This document shows positions 16,455 through 28,272 of a stretch of DNA of 64,000 bases, in pieces. Position 1 is the stretch's first letter. Each line of letters opens with the position of its first letter. The notes below the pieces were generated by a model. That model worked only from the letters and a program-made list of their open reading frames with translations. It was not told where the DNA came from and did not search any database. Origin of the DNA: Didymodactylos carnosus (Eukaryota; Rotifera; Eurotatoria; Philodinida; Philodinidae); contig CAJNOQ010000052.1 of NCBI GenBank assembly GCA_905250885.1, forward strand, positions 26,047-90,046. The letters run 5' to 3'. Made by a program: the position numbers and the translations under genes.

Positions 16455-18663
16455 ATGACAAACACCTCCACAAGTGAAATATCTCTTGCATTACACGAAT
16501 TGTCTCAGTTTTTATATCCGACTGAACGTCTAGATGTAAAAGCGTTATCAATACACACATGTTTAGCATTAACAGCTACCAAAGAAGGTCGACAATCGTT
16601 AATCAATGAATCGGACGACAAATTTTTAACACAAATATGTACACTGTTACTCGAGGACAACCAAGAATCTATTCGTTTTGATTGTTTATTGTTTTTAATT
16701 AATTTAACAGCCGATGAAGAAATTAGTTTAAAACTTACAACAAAAATAACAGATGGTAAGCTTAAAAATATTCATTAATTGTATTCTGTATGCTGATCGT
16801 GTATGATACATATGATTTAGGATAATTCTTTTTTTTTACATTGATAATAAGTTTATTTGTTCCAAAAGAGTTAATAATTGTGTAAAACAAAAAAACAGCT
16901 CGATTTTATAATCCATAGATAAAAAAAAGAAAAAGAGACTTTACTAGTGATAATACACATACCTCGACAGTGTTAAAATGCCACAGAGTATTGGTTTGTT
17001 AAGATATCTTATTGAGCATCGAGAGGTTTACGGGGGTTGAAGAAAGTATTTATACGCAAAAACCTCGAGCATATGTGTATTTCTTCTAAAGTATTCATAT
17101 TGTTCGCTTTGAATATTCTCGAATATTACCCAGTCCGTATGACTATGCCTTACATTAATCCGCATACGATTTAAAAATTTGCTATTTTTCCTAAAATCAA
17201 GAGTTTTATACCATTCCTTTTGGTGAAACGTTACCGCCAAAAACGCATACCGTGTGTGTTGGTATTGGGTTGCTTCTGGGGCTTCCTCTAAATGTTTAGT
17301 AAATCTTTTCTAGTATTTAAAATATACAACCTCTACTCAACATTCGTGTAGTTAAGTCATCCCATCCATGTAGATGATTCGTAACCCGATTGTATAGACA
17401 TGTTCTATGAGGTCATGTTGTTTTTCGGTGAAGAAGAACCGGGCAATGAATATCCAAAAAAAATGTGAAAGTACGAAAGAAAGAAAAATTTGTCTTCTTA
17501 GTTTGATTTCTTTTTTTGGGATGAAACGAAATAGAACTCGCAACGGGTTGTATATATTTCTACTTATCTTTGAACGATTTTGAATGAAAACGCCCCATCC
17601 TAATTTTGAACATATCTCAACACCCAGGTATTTGAAAATTTTTACAAAGTCAATTTTAATTATTTTGTATTCTATGATTTAGATAATTTTTGGTTTCAAA
17701 TACTCAGCAAATTGTTGAATCCTGACTATGAACATGCCGATGCTGCATGTAAACTATTGTCCAATATGACTCATTCAGTAGAAAACGGTGAATATTTTAT
17801 TAAATACTATGATGAAAAATATCCAAAATGGATTGAGGATATAATCGAAGCATTTTTGACAATTAATTTTAACAAAAAACAGAATAAACTTGATTATTTA
17901 AGTGCTATATTAGCGAATTTAACTCAAATAAAGTCATTTCGAAAACGTTTATTACAAGATGGAGAGGGATTATCTTCAAAACATAGTATGCTTAGAAAAT
18001 TGTTTTGTTTTACAAATTCAACTTATTCAACGATTAGAAGAGGAAGTGTGGCATGTATATTAAAAAATTGTTGTTTTGATCATGGTACGTATGAGTTTTA
18101 TATTGTGTTAAAGTGATCTAGTTGATAATATATGATAACATTTGTTATTCTCTCCTTTAGAATATCATTACCATTTACTTAAGGAAAACGATGATTTTCT
18201 ATGTGCGCTGTTACATCCATTAGCTGGACCAGAAGATTTTACCGATAAAGAAAATGAAGAATTACCAGTTGATTTACAATATTTACCACCGGATAAAGTA
18301 AGAGAAAAAGATCCGGATATTAAAAAAATTTTGCTCGACGCTCTACTTATGGTATGTATTTGAAATATTTTTAGTATTTAAGTTTTAATTTCATATTTCT
18401 ATTTCAAGCTTTGTACAACAAAATCAGTTCGTCTATATTTTCGTCGTAAAAATGTTTATTTAATATTACGTGAATATCATCAACAAGAGACGAATCGTGT
18501 TTTAGATCTTTTGTGTGAGAAAATAATTCAAATTTTAATTGGGGATGAAACACCGGAATATGATAATCTTTTAACAGATGTTGATATTCCAAATGATCTC
18601 GTTCAAAAGTTTGAACAAGTCGATCAAAAGGAAGCAGATGAAATATCAAAACAACCGGATTAA
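16455..18663 (+). CDS. HGH1: HGH1 homologue, armadillo-like cofactor for eEF2 folding
   Basis: In yeast, Hgh1 works with the TRiC chaperonin and other chaperones in folding of elongation factor 2. The same cytosolic role is inferred here. Exons 16455-16755, 17683-18084, 18161-18351 and 18409-18663 join in frame to 382 aa, close to the family's usual 360-390. The N-terminal two thirds are ARM/HEAT-like helical repeats (CLLFLINLT, CKLLSNMT, LSAILANLT). The C-terminal family signature is clear at about residues 260-350: HPLAGPEDF, LPVDLQYLPPDK, then VRLYFRRKNVYLILREYH. The tail is acidic. The start ATG abuts a splice acceptor. An AATAAA at 18711 is a likely poly(A) signal. The first coding intron (927 bp) is much longer than the others (76 and 57 bp). 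The identification rests on several family-specific motifs. Confidence 0.93.
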
Positions 18664-18710
18664 CACGAATGGTTATTGTTATACTTTATCTTTTGTTGTT
18701 TATTGTGTCT

Positions 18711-18716
18711 AATAAA
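18711..18716 (+). terminator. Poly(A) signal of HGH1
   Basis: AATAAA lies 48 bases after the HGH1 stop codon in a T-rich 3' context. Confidence 0.5.
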
Positions 18717-18953
18717 TATGAGCAATGTAAACATCTGATAATAGAAGTAATTGAGAGAAAAAATGTTTTTTGTGCACGGTATTTTTTCCGGAATTATGTA
18801 CGATTTACTGTTTTCTGTGCACTAAAAAATCTTTTGACTTTTTTGTGCACGGTTTTTCTAATCAATTAAATATCCCCGTTATTTGATTATATATCTATTT
18901 TTGAATTACATTTAACTATTGCCGTTCATCGGTTTTTCAGAAAACCCAGTTTT

Positions 18954-19269
18954 TCATTGGACCACACTACGACCCCCCTTTAAATTTCATCGAGATAAAA
19001 CTTTTACCAGAGATACTCAAGGTCAAAGCGCAGAGGCATAATTTTGAAATTTTCTTTCAGACCTTTCTTTATCCAGTTATAGAAAAAACACCGAAAAACT
19101 TTCAAAAACCAAGTTTTTAAATTTGAAAAACCCTATAAGTCGGTAAAGAAAGGTCTAAAATAGAATTCCAAAATTATATCTCTGCGCCATGACCTTGAGT
19201 ACCACTGGTAAAACTTTTAACTCGTCCAGATGAAATTTAAGGGGGGGGGGGGTCGTAATATGGTCCAAT
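18954..19269. repeat. Foldback element with long G tract
   Basis: The left arm at 18954-19076 (CATTGGACCACACTACGACC, later AAAACTTTTACCAG, CTCAAGGTCA and GACCTTTCTTTA) is matched by the reverse complement at 19141-19269 with moderate divergence. A run of 12 G at 19241-19252 corresponds to a shorter C run in the left arm. There is no coding content. The text around AGACCTTTCTTT resembles the inner arm of the 14.2-kb foldback, so both may belong to one loose family. Confidence 0.75.
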
Positions 19270-20197
19270 GAAGCCCGGTAGTAAGAAAATAGTTTTCGAG
19301 AAAAAAAACGCATTTTGTATACAGGCCACTTTTTCAGGACATTTATCGCGATGCTTATATCTCCGCGAAAAGTCATGGAAAATTCTGGGAGACGCCTCAT
19401 TGGGAAGAAAACACTTTCTTCTATCAGACTATGGGTAAGAAAAATTTTGAATGTACAGAACAGGAAAGAAAAGTTTATGAAACTAAAAAATTGAGTTTTT
19501 TTAGGCTATGAATGGAAAACTTTAAAAATTCATAATTTTGTGAAGAAAGATCGTAGAGTGCTGGGAGTGCTCATTTTGTGTCCCACACTTTTCTCTACAT
19601 TAGGCTATGCTCAGCTCAAAATCCGAAATTTTTTCGAAAAAGAGGGGAGGGGGTGCTTTGCCTGACTTTTTCGGCGGCCACGAATTTTTCCCAGCGCTTG
19701 TAATTTAGTTGGATGAGCATAACATAAAGATTAAGATGACTCATAAATCCTTTTGCATATTACAAATAGATCATTTAAGATTTTATTTGCCAGAACACAT
19801 CATTGGCATACTAACACGTCGTGGAGAGTATAATCAATTTGTAAATTCATCAATTTTTTTTGATTTTTCATGCAAAATTTTGACACTTGGTTTTGATTGA
19901 ATAAATATCCAAATCTTCTTTTTGAAAAAAATTTATTAGCAAAACTCCAAACTTTTCCTGACATGGCTTTTCGTTGAAAGAGGAAATATTTTAGAGTTTA
20001 TTAAGAAGTATATGAGATAATTTAGTTCTGAAAAAGATAATTTATCAGATGAATTTCAAAAACAACTATTGATGCTTTACTAATAATAGTGTTGACTAAA
20101 GTCTTTAATGACTACCATACAAAATTGACTAAATTTGTTACAGATCTGGTTCTAACGCTACGGATCTTGGCTAGAGAATGATGAAAATCGTAGGTCT
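19270..20197. other. Repeat-like AT-rich sequence, no gene
   Basis: No conserved frame. The section at about 19480-19680 has the same flavour as the neighbouring foldback (AAGAAAGATCGTAGAGTGCTGGGAG), suggesting more decayed repeat copies. Confidence 0.35.
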
Positions 20198-20200
20198 CTG

Positions 20201-21015
20201 TCTTTTATTTCTTTTGAATTATTGAAAAAGTAACCGCTGGCCTTGTATTTTGGGATGGATAGTGGCAGGGATGCCAGCTGAAAAAAAAGTAAAGGGGGAC
20301 AAATTTTAGGAAAAGGGGGACGTAAGGAGGACAAATTTTGGAAAAAGAGGGACTGATTTTTCTACAAAGCGGAACAATACAAAACACATTATTTGTCGTG
20401 CGATATCATTGACAAAATTAAACGCACGTGAATATAGTCTTTTATTCTGGTCTTTCTAATATTACTATGTCAAAACATAAAATTTAATATAACTATCTTT
20501 CGTCACACAAAAAGCACTAAACGTTCAATTCAGACGTTATTTTTTACTAATGTGTTCATATTTTTATTCCACGAATGCTCTTACTAGGAACGTCTTTTTT
20601 ATTCAAAATCATAGATCATAAGCATGAAAATTATTGCACGTTAAATTTTCATGATTAATGCTCTTATTGTTTATGAAGTTAATGATTTAGTTGAAAGGTC
20701 TTTGTAAGATCTTTCTAACTAAATTCTAATTTTCAATTCTACTTTCTGTGCTATTTCTTATGTGAAATCTCATATAAGAAAAATTCCTAAACGCTAAAAG
20801 TCTGTTAAACTGGAAGCGTAATACAACAGTGAAAAGTCCATCGAAGATGGTCAAAAGAAAATATCCTTGAAAAGGGGAACATCCTGGGGGACAGGTTTTC
20901 GCGGGGGGACAAATCTTTAAATGTGGGATTGTCCCCCTTATGGGGGGACATCTGGCAACCCTGGATAATGGTCAATCGAAACGTCTGTAAATAAATAAAT
21001 AAAGTTTATTACAAC
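20201..21015 (+). mobile_element. Penelope-like element terminal remnant, split by a DNA transposon
   Basis: Bases 20201-20263 match 23473-23535 in direct orientation with only a few mismatches (unit contains AAAAAGTAACCGCTGG and TTGTATTTTGGGA). Bases 20971-21012 (GTCAATCGAAACGT, then AAATAAATAAATAAAGTTTA) match the 3' end of the longer Penelope-like copy at 24971-25010. The two pieces are parted by the element at 20266-20963. Removing that element rejoins them, so this was a short terminal (LTR-like) fragment of the same family before the insertion. No protein-coding part is left. Confidence 0.7.
20266..20963. mobile_element. hAT-like non-autonomous transposon with 8-bp target duplication
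   Basis: The 698-bp element starts CAGGGATGCCAGCTG and ends in the near reverse complement (CATCTGGCAACCCTG). The flanking octamers are GATAGTGG (20258-20265) and GATAATGG (20964-20971), an 8-bp target duplication with one change. CAGGG ends and 8-bp duplications are typical of the hAT superfamily. The subterminal parts carry repeated GGGGGAC/GTCCCCC motifs. There is no transposase frame, so it is a deletion derivative or MITE. Confidence 0.82.
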
Positions 21016-21473
21016 GAAAAATTCGATAAAATCATCTTCGATTGCATCTCCATAAGTGGCATGTCTCTCGTCTCCTGGTTGTCTACTTGTAAAGATCATA
21101 TAAAATACAATCCTTTGAATTTTAACTTGCAATTATAAAATTAAAGAAAATCATTGCTTTTAATAACTCTTATCACAAATGGGTCGAAAGATTTTCGTTA
21201 ATTGATACATCGTTAACTGGTGTTGTCTGGATATTTTTGAAAAAAGGCTTTATTAGTATTTCTCAAAGGGTGCATCTATCAATCATTCACAATTTCTGTT
21301 TGATAAAAAAATGGAAAAATTAATAACTTTAGAGTAAGTGTGAGAAAAAATTAAGACGAATCTATGTTTTGTTTCTCTAAGTAATGACTTTACAGTCAAG
21401 GAAACAATGAGTTCAAAAGATTTTAGTAACTACGAAGTTGAGATGTACCCGCGAAGTTTTCATTTCTGTGGAT

Positions 21474-22099
21474 ATGTCATCGCCATCAAATATCATCATA
21501 TCCAACAATGATTTTTCGATTAAGCTAGAAAAAGGTGCACTATTTCAAATGCGTAATGGAAATCGAAAAGTTTGGGATGGTCGACACTGGAGAATACTTT
21601 GTGAAATAGAAGGTTGTATGTCACAACGACAAGGTTCATTACGCTATCGAAAAGGTTTATGTAAAAAACATTTTAATGAACTATTTTCAAAGACAGTATC
21701 GTTATCATCACAGCAAAAAGAAACAAAGAAAAAAAGTCTCGATTCTATTGTGGATCATTTACTATTACAACAAATCGTGAAGAAAAGAATGCAAGAAAAA
21801 CAACAAGACGGAAACAGTGAAAATTCGTTGCATTTTTCACAAATTAAACAAGAAGACACTGATAGAGATGGTATTATTTTTTTGTGTGCAATAACAAAAT
21901 GAAAATTTCATTTAAACTGGTAAGTGACAGCGAGAATATCTTTTTAATACTTTAACATTGACTAAAAGCAATTTGAAAACAAAAAATAGAGCTAATAAGG
22001 CGAATAAAGTCATACATTTTCTCTATACAGATTTTATTTGTTTTCCTACAAACAGAAAAATGTCATGGTGATGTATGGAGCATATTCTACCACTTCTAA
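21474..22099 (+). CDS. Small Cys/His-motif protein of unknown function
   Basis: The ATG at 21474 opens a frame of about 132 codons before a likely donor at 21871 (GATG|GTATTA). A second exon at 22056-22099 would add about 15 residues (EKCHGDVWSIF and so on). Without splicing, the frame stops at 21902 (142 aa). The core at about residues 25-65 has WDGRHWRILC, then a Cys-x4-Cys and a later Cys-x2-His (GLCKKHFNE), a possible compact zinc-binding fold followed by a basic and Gln-rich tail. The domain looks DNA- or RNA-binding, but no named family is recognised with confidence. The frame is open upstream to 21438 without ATG. The intron and the second exon are tentative. Confidence 0.55.
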
Positions 22100-23472
22100 A
22101 AGTTCAAATATGGACAAGTCTGTGATACTTCTCTCATGCATAGATTTTTCTCAATTTTATACAAAACATATGCATTCGACTGTATTGATTACGCATTTTA
22201 GATATAAACAGACATCTTCTTCCGTGAGAGAACGTAGTTATAAAATTGATATTAATTTTTAGAAATCAGAAATTAAGTTGTAAAATAGACTTCATACATC
22301 ATCATAGTATATTTCTAATAGAAAAAATCAAATCTGTATAAAATAGTTTTATGATTTTATTCACTTTACTTCTTGTTGAAAGAATGTGCACTCTCTATGG
22401 GAATAAAAAAACTATACTTGCTTCAGGATATGACACTGACGCAGAATCGTTGCTTGTGTTCTCTCTTTTGTTCATGGTAAGATGTATGAAATGGAAAGTA
22501 TCAGTTTGAATAGTCGACAACTTAACAGTAATTATACTTGTTAAAATCAGTGATGAATTGAATATGAATGGTATATTTTCTAATTGAAATATGTATGTTA
22601 AATGTTGTGATTATTTCATAATTATTTTAATTGAAAATTTTAAAAATAGTGAACAATACTGAAATAATATGAATTGCTTATATTTTTAAATAGAACATTT
22701 AATTATGAATATTGAATAATTACAATTATTATTTTGACTTTTTTGTAGTTAAGTTCAAACAAACATTATAGATATTTCCAACAAAATGACTGTTTGTACA
22801 ATTGAACTTGTATTATTAGTCTCTATCATTTTCAATACTGTTCATTATTAGCAAAAATAATGAAAGGTACTTAGTTCACCTTTATCTCTCGTTCTTCACC
22901 CGTCAACTATCTGTTCTTAAAAGATCATATTATGACATCTCTTATGCGTCTGATTAATGATTCAGTTTCGGACGAGGATTTTATCTGCAGCATACCGAAA
23001 AGCTCAATAAATGTTGAGAAAACCAACAGAAAATACTTTGGTTTCTAGAAAGGTTTCGCAGGAACCTCCGGAACTAAGAGAATACTTTTTATTGATTTTA
23101 CGTATAGAATCAAAATGAGTGGATAAAATAGAGTATTTCCTGACATTTTGAAGTAGGTCGGATGGATTTCAACTGAGTTATGAATTTTTTGATTTTTAAT
23201 AAAAATAATAAAATGGGTTATTTCGTTTAGTATAGATTTTCACTCGGTTCTTGCAGTTTGTTCTGAAAACTAACATTGCCACGAGATTTAGCATAGTCGA
23301 TAACCTATATTTTCATTCATTTCTGACAGTCCCAAACCTACCAGTAGAGAAATACTAAGACTTCAGGAAAAACGTCCATAGCTTCCGAATCATGGATTTC
23401 CACGATGTCACTTGGATCCAGTTTTGTAGAGGACACGTCGGACTATATATCTATAAGACCGCAAGATTTCTA
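22100..23472. other. Very AT-rich intergenic stretch
   Basis: Nothing coding is recognised. The segment 22540-22860 is over 75% A/T with many ATT/AAT runs. No inverted or direct repeat of note was identified by eye apart from the Penelope-related unit starting at 23473. Confidence 0.4.
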
Positions 23473-23649
23473 TCTTTTATTTCTTTTGAATTATTCAAAA
23501 AGTAACCGCTGGTCTTGTATTTTGGGACGGATAGTACTTCAATCGGCATCAGTGAATGCAAACAATTAAAATACACAAATTGAACAATATTTCTTTTTTA
23601 TTTCTTTTTTTAATACACAGGAACTTTTAAAATTTTCTTTTTATAAATA

Positions 23650-24582
23650 GGTTAAAGGCTTATCAATGGGTTCCTCAATATCACCGGTTTTAGCTGACAT
23701 AGCTTTAAATGAATTTTTGTGTTATAATTGGGATTATTAAAAGTATTCTTATGTTAGATTGACAAGATAAGTCGATGGTATATTGTTAGTTACATAAATG
23801 GATAAAGTGAAAATTCAACAGTCAAAAGATGCTTTAAACAGTAAAATTGATTTACAAGTTACTTTTGAATATGAAATTAAACATAAGATGGCTTTTTTAG
23901 ATGTCAACATTCAGATAAATCAAATAAGTAAACCAATAGAAACTAGTTAGTATCGAAAACCAACGACTAGTTTGAAAGTATTAAACTTTGATTTAGATCA
24001 TAGTTACGCCATGAAGCAAAATATAATTTCAGATGTGGTTAAGAGAATAACAATATGTAATAATAATAATAATAATAAGGAAAATGATCGAGATATGTTA
24101 GAATTAAAACAAATTTTAAATAGCAGCGTTTGTCCACAACGAGTGGTAGAAAAAAAAAATTTCAGAAAATTAATAAAACATCCGAAAATGAGAAAAAGGA
24201 CGATACACAACCTTATGTGATGATAATTTCATATAGATATATAGTAACCGAAAAACTCTGGCATATTCTGGCAAAATTTGATGTGAAAGTATATACAACT
24301 CTTAATCATAGTTTAGGTTTGATGTTAAATAAAGCGAAATGAGTTGCAAGAAATGATGATAAAATAAGAGAAAGTATATCAGGAGAGGACGCTATATATG
24401 TGATTTCTTGCGAATGTGGAAATATCTCTGCTGGAGAAACATGTTCATCTGGACGACCTATATGTGAACATATTCGTAAAATCAAATACAATAGAGATAT
24501 ACAAGGTTCCGAATTAGCTCAATATTCTGAGATTAGTCCAGAACGTTTAATTAATTTTGAACAAAATGTTGAAAAACATTAA
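23650..24582 (+). pseudogene. Reverse transcriptase/GIY-YIG endonuclease remnant (Penelope type)
   Basis: Translated pieces show the RT motif GLSMGSSISPVLADIALNEF. This is followed by stops, a damaged catalytic stretch in which the normal Tyr of YVDD is lost to a stop (R-stop-VDG), MAFLDVNIQI, and YRKPTTS, all typical of Penelope-like RTs. Further on, YVISCECG, GETCSSGRPICEHIRKIK and LAQYSE mark a GIY-YIG nuclease, with Ala in place of an expected aromatic or Gly residue before GET. At least four in-frame stops and several frame changes make it non-functional. An Asn run lies between the RT and endonuclease parts. Bdelloid Athena elements lack the endonuclease, so this copy belongs to an endonuclease-bearing type. 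Confidence 0.82.
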
Positions 24583-24948
24583 AATTGGAGGAAAAAGTTA
24601 GCAAATAGTGTACACAATAGCTAATAATGGATATAATCGATATAAGAGTTTTCAGAGTTTTTGATTTCATTTTAATTTTAATATTAGTTATCTTTACGGT
24701 TAAGTCCAAAGAAATTTCTTCTTAACATATACATTTTCTACATATAACTTGTATAAGCAAGAATTTTCTAGGTTGTAAAAGAAAAGAAGAAAGAGATAGT
24801 ATAAAGAGGAAAGGTTAAAGATGTTTGTCTCGATATAGTTTTTTTATTATCTACTGTCAAAGATACATATCAAAGATCTCTATGTTATATTAAAAAAGAA
24901 ATTTTGTTCAATGTGTGTATTTTAATTTAATTAAATTAATTGTTTGTA

Positions 24949-24989
24949 TCCACTGATGACGATGGAACTAGTCAATCGAAACGTTTGGA
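24949..24989 (+). ncRNA. Hammerhead-ribozyme-like motif in the Penelope 3' region
   Basis: CTGATGA (24953-24959) is followed by a possible short stem-II hairpin (GAT...ATC around GGAACTAGTCA). Then come GAAACGTT (24978-24985) and TGGA. TCCA before the first core box can pair with TGGA after the presumed cleavage position, forming stem I; stem III would be only AC/GT. Penelope-like elements are known to carry such minimal hammerheads with very short stem III. One extra C after CTGATGA spoils the perfect core, so this copy may be inactive. The shorter copy at 20972-20985 retains GAAACGTC, with the canonical GTC triplet. Confidence 0.45.
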
Positions 24990-25012
24990 AATAAATAAAT
25001 AAAGTTTATGAC

Positions 25013-27374
25013 GAAGGAAACGTATTCAACTGTAATTATATAAAAAAAAGCAATTAAAGAATAATATCAAGAATGTCAGCGGATTTTATGCTTCATTAAA
25101 TTTACAGTCCGCCAGTATATCGTCGATATCCTGCGCTTTTAATATTTTCTGTATTTTCATAATAATCTACATTTTATATGTTGGATGCAATCGGAGCTAC
25201 ATGAAACAAGACCTGGCCCATATGGATCGATCTGGAAGTTTTATGCTTTTTCCCCGGATCGAGCTGTTAGCGTAAGGCATGTATACGGATCGAGTTGAGA
25301 AAAAATGTTCTGGGACGTTGTCTGAGTGTTGGAAATAGTTAGCTATTCCAGAAAGAGTGAATATTTTTCTGATTACAGCATTCGAAGATAAATTAATGGA
25401 CGCTACTCTATAGTATTAAGAAGTTGAAAACATATTATCTGTCCGTTTTTCAGATTCAAATTCGCTTTATTTTGCCAAGTGTGAGCAAGATGATCTGTCA
25501 ACAGAGAATGATTAATACATTTACCCAAGGTATTATTAGTGTTTTTCTTTTCTTATTAATATGAAGTATTAGCTTTCATGCAGTACAACTTATCATATGG
25601 AAATAAATCATCCTACGCTTATGAATTTTTCATTCAAAACCATGTGAGTCAATAAAGAATACAGCAAAAGTAAGATAAGTAGTATGACAATATTTTGAAA
25701 TAGAAACAAGTAATATGTGTGTTGTACAACACATAGTGTCTATTTTTGACTTAGGCAGGCGAATATGAGACTTTTTGGTCAAAAAATGGAATTTCTTTTG
25801 CATGAAAACCACTTTCTATCATTTAGGAAACAGTATTCAACAAAATAAGGATGTTTCAGAAAAAAATTTCTTTTGGACAAAAACCCTTGAAGAGGAACCT
25901 AGTCCAAATTTTTTCAATTGAAAAAGTCCATTTTATATATCAGCAAAAGCAATTTTTGCGCTGACTCCGAATATCACCTTCTTTTCTAATAAATATGTTC
26001 ATAGACGAAGAAAAAACATATTTTACTCGAAAAACCTAGCGATGACACGTACCTGTATTTCCAGTCAAAATTTTGGTCAGGTGGTTTTCCATAATTTTTA
26101 GCATTTGGAACAAAAACTTTTTCGGCAATAAATAGCCCATATATGCGATTATATTTTTCCCTTCTTCAATCCGGAAAAAGTGCACTTTCGATTTTTTGCC
26201 AAATAGGTACCCATAGTGCAACATCGACGAGGGAAACCTTTCAATTAAATCTGTTTTCATAATGAACTGCATTTTAGGTATAGTGAGTGACGTAAAAAAG
26301 CAGTATTGAGAAATGAACTTTTATCATTTTTATCGTGCTTATTATTGTCTCATTATCTGCAAGAGTAAAATTAGCGAACAATTTCATATTACACATCTTT
26401 GCCTTTTACTCACAATATGGCATAGATGTGTGTGAAAGAAGATATTTGTTGATGTGAAAAAGCTGTTCTCCGTATTGGTTCTATTATTAGTCAACAAAAA
26501 AAAAGGAAAAAAAGTTATGATTAAGAATAAGTTTTCATGAGTAGAGAGAAAGTAGACACAACAACAGACCAATATATGTCGTTTCCTTCTGGTAAATTTA
26601 TTTTTCTTTGCGATGTGAATAAGACAACAAATTGACTTTTTACACAACAACAACAAAAATATGACGAATGTCATTAAGACTCACGCTGGCCTATTCCAAA
26701 GACGATGAAAAGAAAGAACAAAAACAAAAAAGAGAGAAGAGAATAATACATTTATTATTTTTTTCAAGTAGTGGTACCGTATAGGAAAAAAAGTAAACGC
26801 GTGTGCGTAAAGATATCATTGAGAAATTTTTTTTTCTCCTGAAGGTCGACATCATTCTGTGTGGAAGAAGAATAGTATAATTAATATCCGAATATCTATC
26901 TAAAAGTAAGCATTATTGAAACAAAACCATGAGTAAATATTAACAATTCATGTAACAATTTAAACGAAATCAACATTGTGTGGCTTATAACCCATGATGT
27001 TTTATAGTTGAAGTACATACTTTTGTCAATAGCATATGCTTAAATAAAATATAAGAGGTTGATTCTTAATTATAGAGAAGATGTCATTATCATATTTGTT
27101 GTCAGAGAGTGTCAGAAACTTAATGTCAAAGGGAATATTTGTTTGAACGTAAAGACTTAAACTAAATTATAACCTGATTTTTCCAAGAAGGTGAGTTTTA
27201 ATTGGCAAATACGTTTTTAAAATGAATTTGATAATTAGAACTTATGTTGTAGAAGGAGTACACACTATAAATACATATTAACAGATTTTTCTCTACATAT
27301 GTTATAATAGGTCATATTCAACTTTATTCAAACAGGAATTTTCAGTAAATGTTGAATTTCGTCTACATCATAGC
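25013..27374. other. Intergenic, nothing recognised
   Basis: Only short unconserved frames. A/T-rich, with homopolymer runs between 26480 and 26860. No transposon ends or RNA genes seen. Confidence 0.4.
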
Positions 27375-28272
27375 GTTCAAAAAAATATTTACTGAGAGAT
27401 AAGATGCAAACACTCATTAAAATCCAAAAATCTATCAGACTAAATATTGAGATAGTTGATGGATAGAACTCGTCGCGTTGGATATACTAAAATCCGTCAA
27501 TAAGCAAAACAATCAGCTTTTTAGCCATCTTTACAAATAAACATCCAAAAAACATTACATCAGGTTAGTTTACATAACTGTTTAGATTCTCTAGTTTCAA
27601 AGTCAGGATGTACAGACATATCATGTACCACAAGAGAATCGATGTTTCCAAATTTTTTATCATCTATACGGAATGGCATTAAATAGAGAACGATTTATTA
27701 TATATTTCTACAAATATTGAAAACAGAACATACGAATATGATATAAGTTGTATGTAACTATGTAAGACAGAAGGAAACATCCTAGATCTTTTTGAGAAAA
27801 AAGCATCACACAAAAACTACAATAACAGAAATTAGCTGCTCATTCAGTTAGTTATCTCACGCATAGTGATCTTTATACACAAGAGAGTCATACTATGTAA
27901 AGCTTTTACTGTACTATACACGTTCTTTAATTAGTGTCGTTTTGTGCAGATAATAAAATTCAGCATAGAGAATGACACGTGCTTTCTTATGGTGCTAGAG
28001 CTTTGAAGCTAGAGAAGCTTTTTTACTGTAGATATAGCGTAAAAACCATGACTTTTTTAATTAAAAAATCTACATAGTCATATAAATTAACTTGATATAC
28101 CTTTTTTTGAGTGTTTATTTGTAAAGACGACTAAAAAACTGATTGTTTTGCTTATTGGTAGATTTTAGTATACCAAAATCGATGAGTTCTATCGATTAAC
28201 TATCTCAGTTTTAAGTCTGATAGATTTTTAAATTTTAATTAGTGTTTGCATCTTTTACAAATATTCGAACAT
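27375..28272. mobile_element. Large inverted-repeat element upstream of the PDZ-LIM gene
   Basis: The arm at 27375-27555 (GATGCAAACACTCATTAAAAT, then GTCAATAAGCAAAACAATCAG) is mirrored at 28105-28272 (CTGATTGTTTTGCTTATTGG, then TTAGTGTTTGCATCTTTTAC). Further weak pairing of the interior occurs (TCTCTAGTTTCAAAG against CTTTGAAGCTAGAGA). The length is about 900 bp with no coding frame. It is probably an old MITE/foldback. It sits 0.7 kb before the first coding exon of the PDZ-LIM gene. Confidence 0.75.

Larger units (their letters stand above)
23473..25012 (+). mobile_element. Degenerate Penelope-like retroelement with GIY-YIG domain
   Basis: The copy begins with the 63-bp unit shared with 20201-20263. 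It carries a broken reverse transcriptase and GIY-YIG frame (23650-24582) and ends with a 3' tail of AAATAAATAAATAAAG near 25010. The tail is shared with the 20.2-kb fragment. The 3' region also holds a hammerhead-like motif at 24949-24989. The first part of the reverse transcriptase is absent, so the copy is truncated as well as mutated. Confidence 0.75.
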
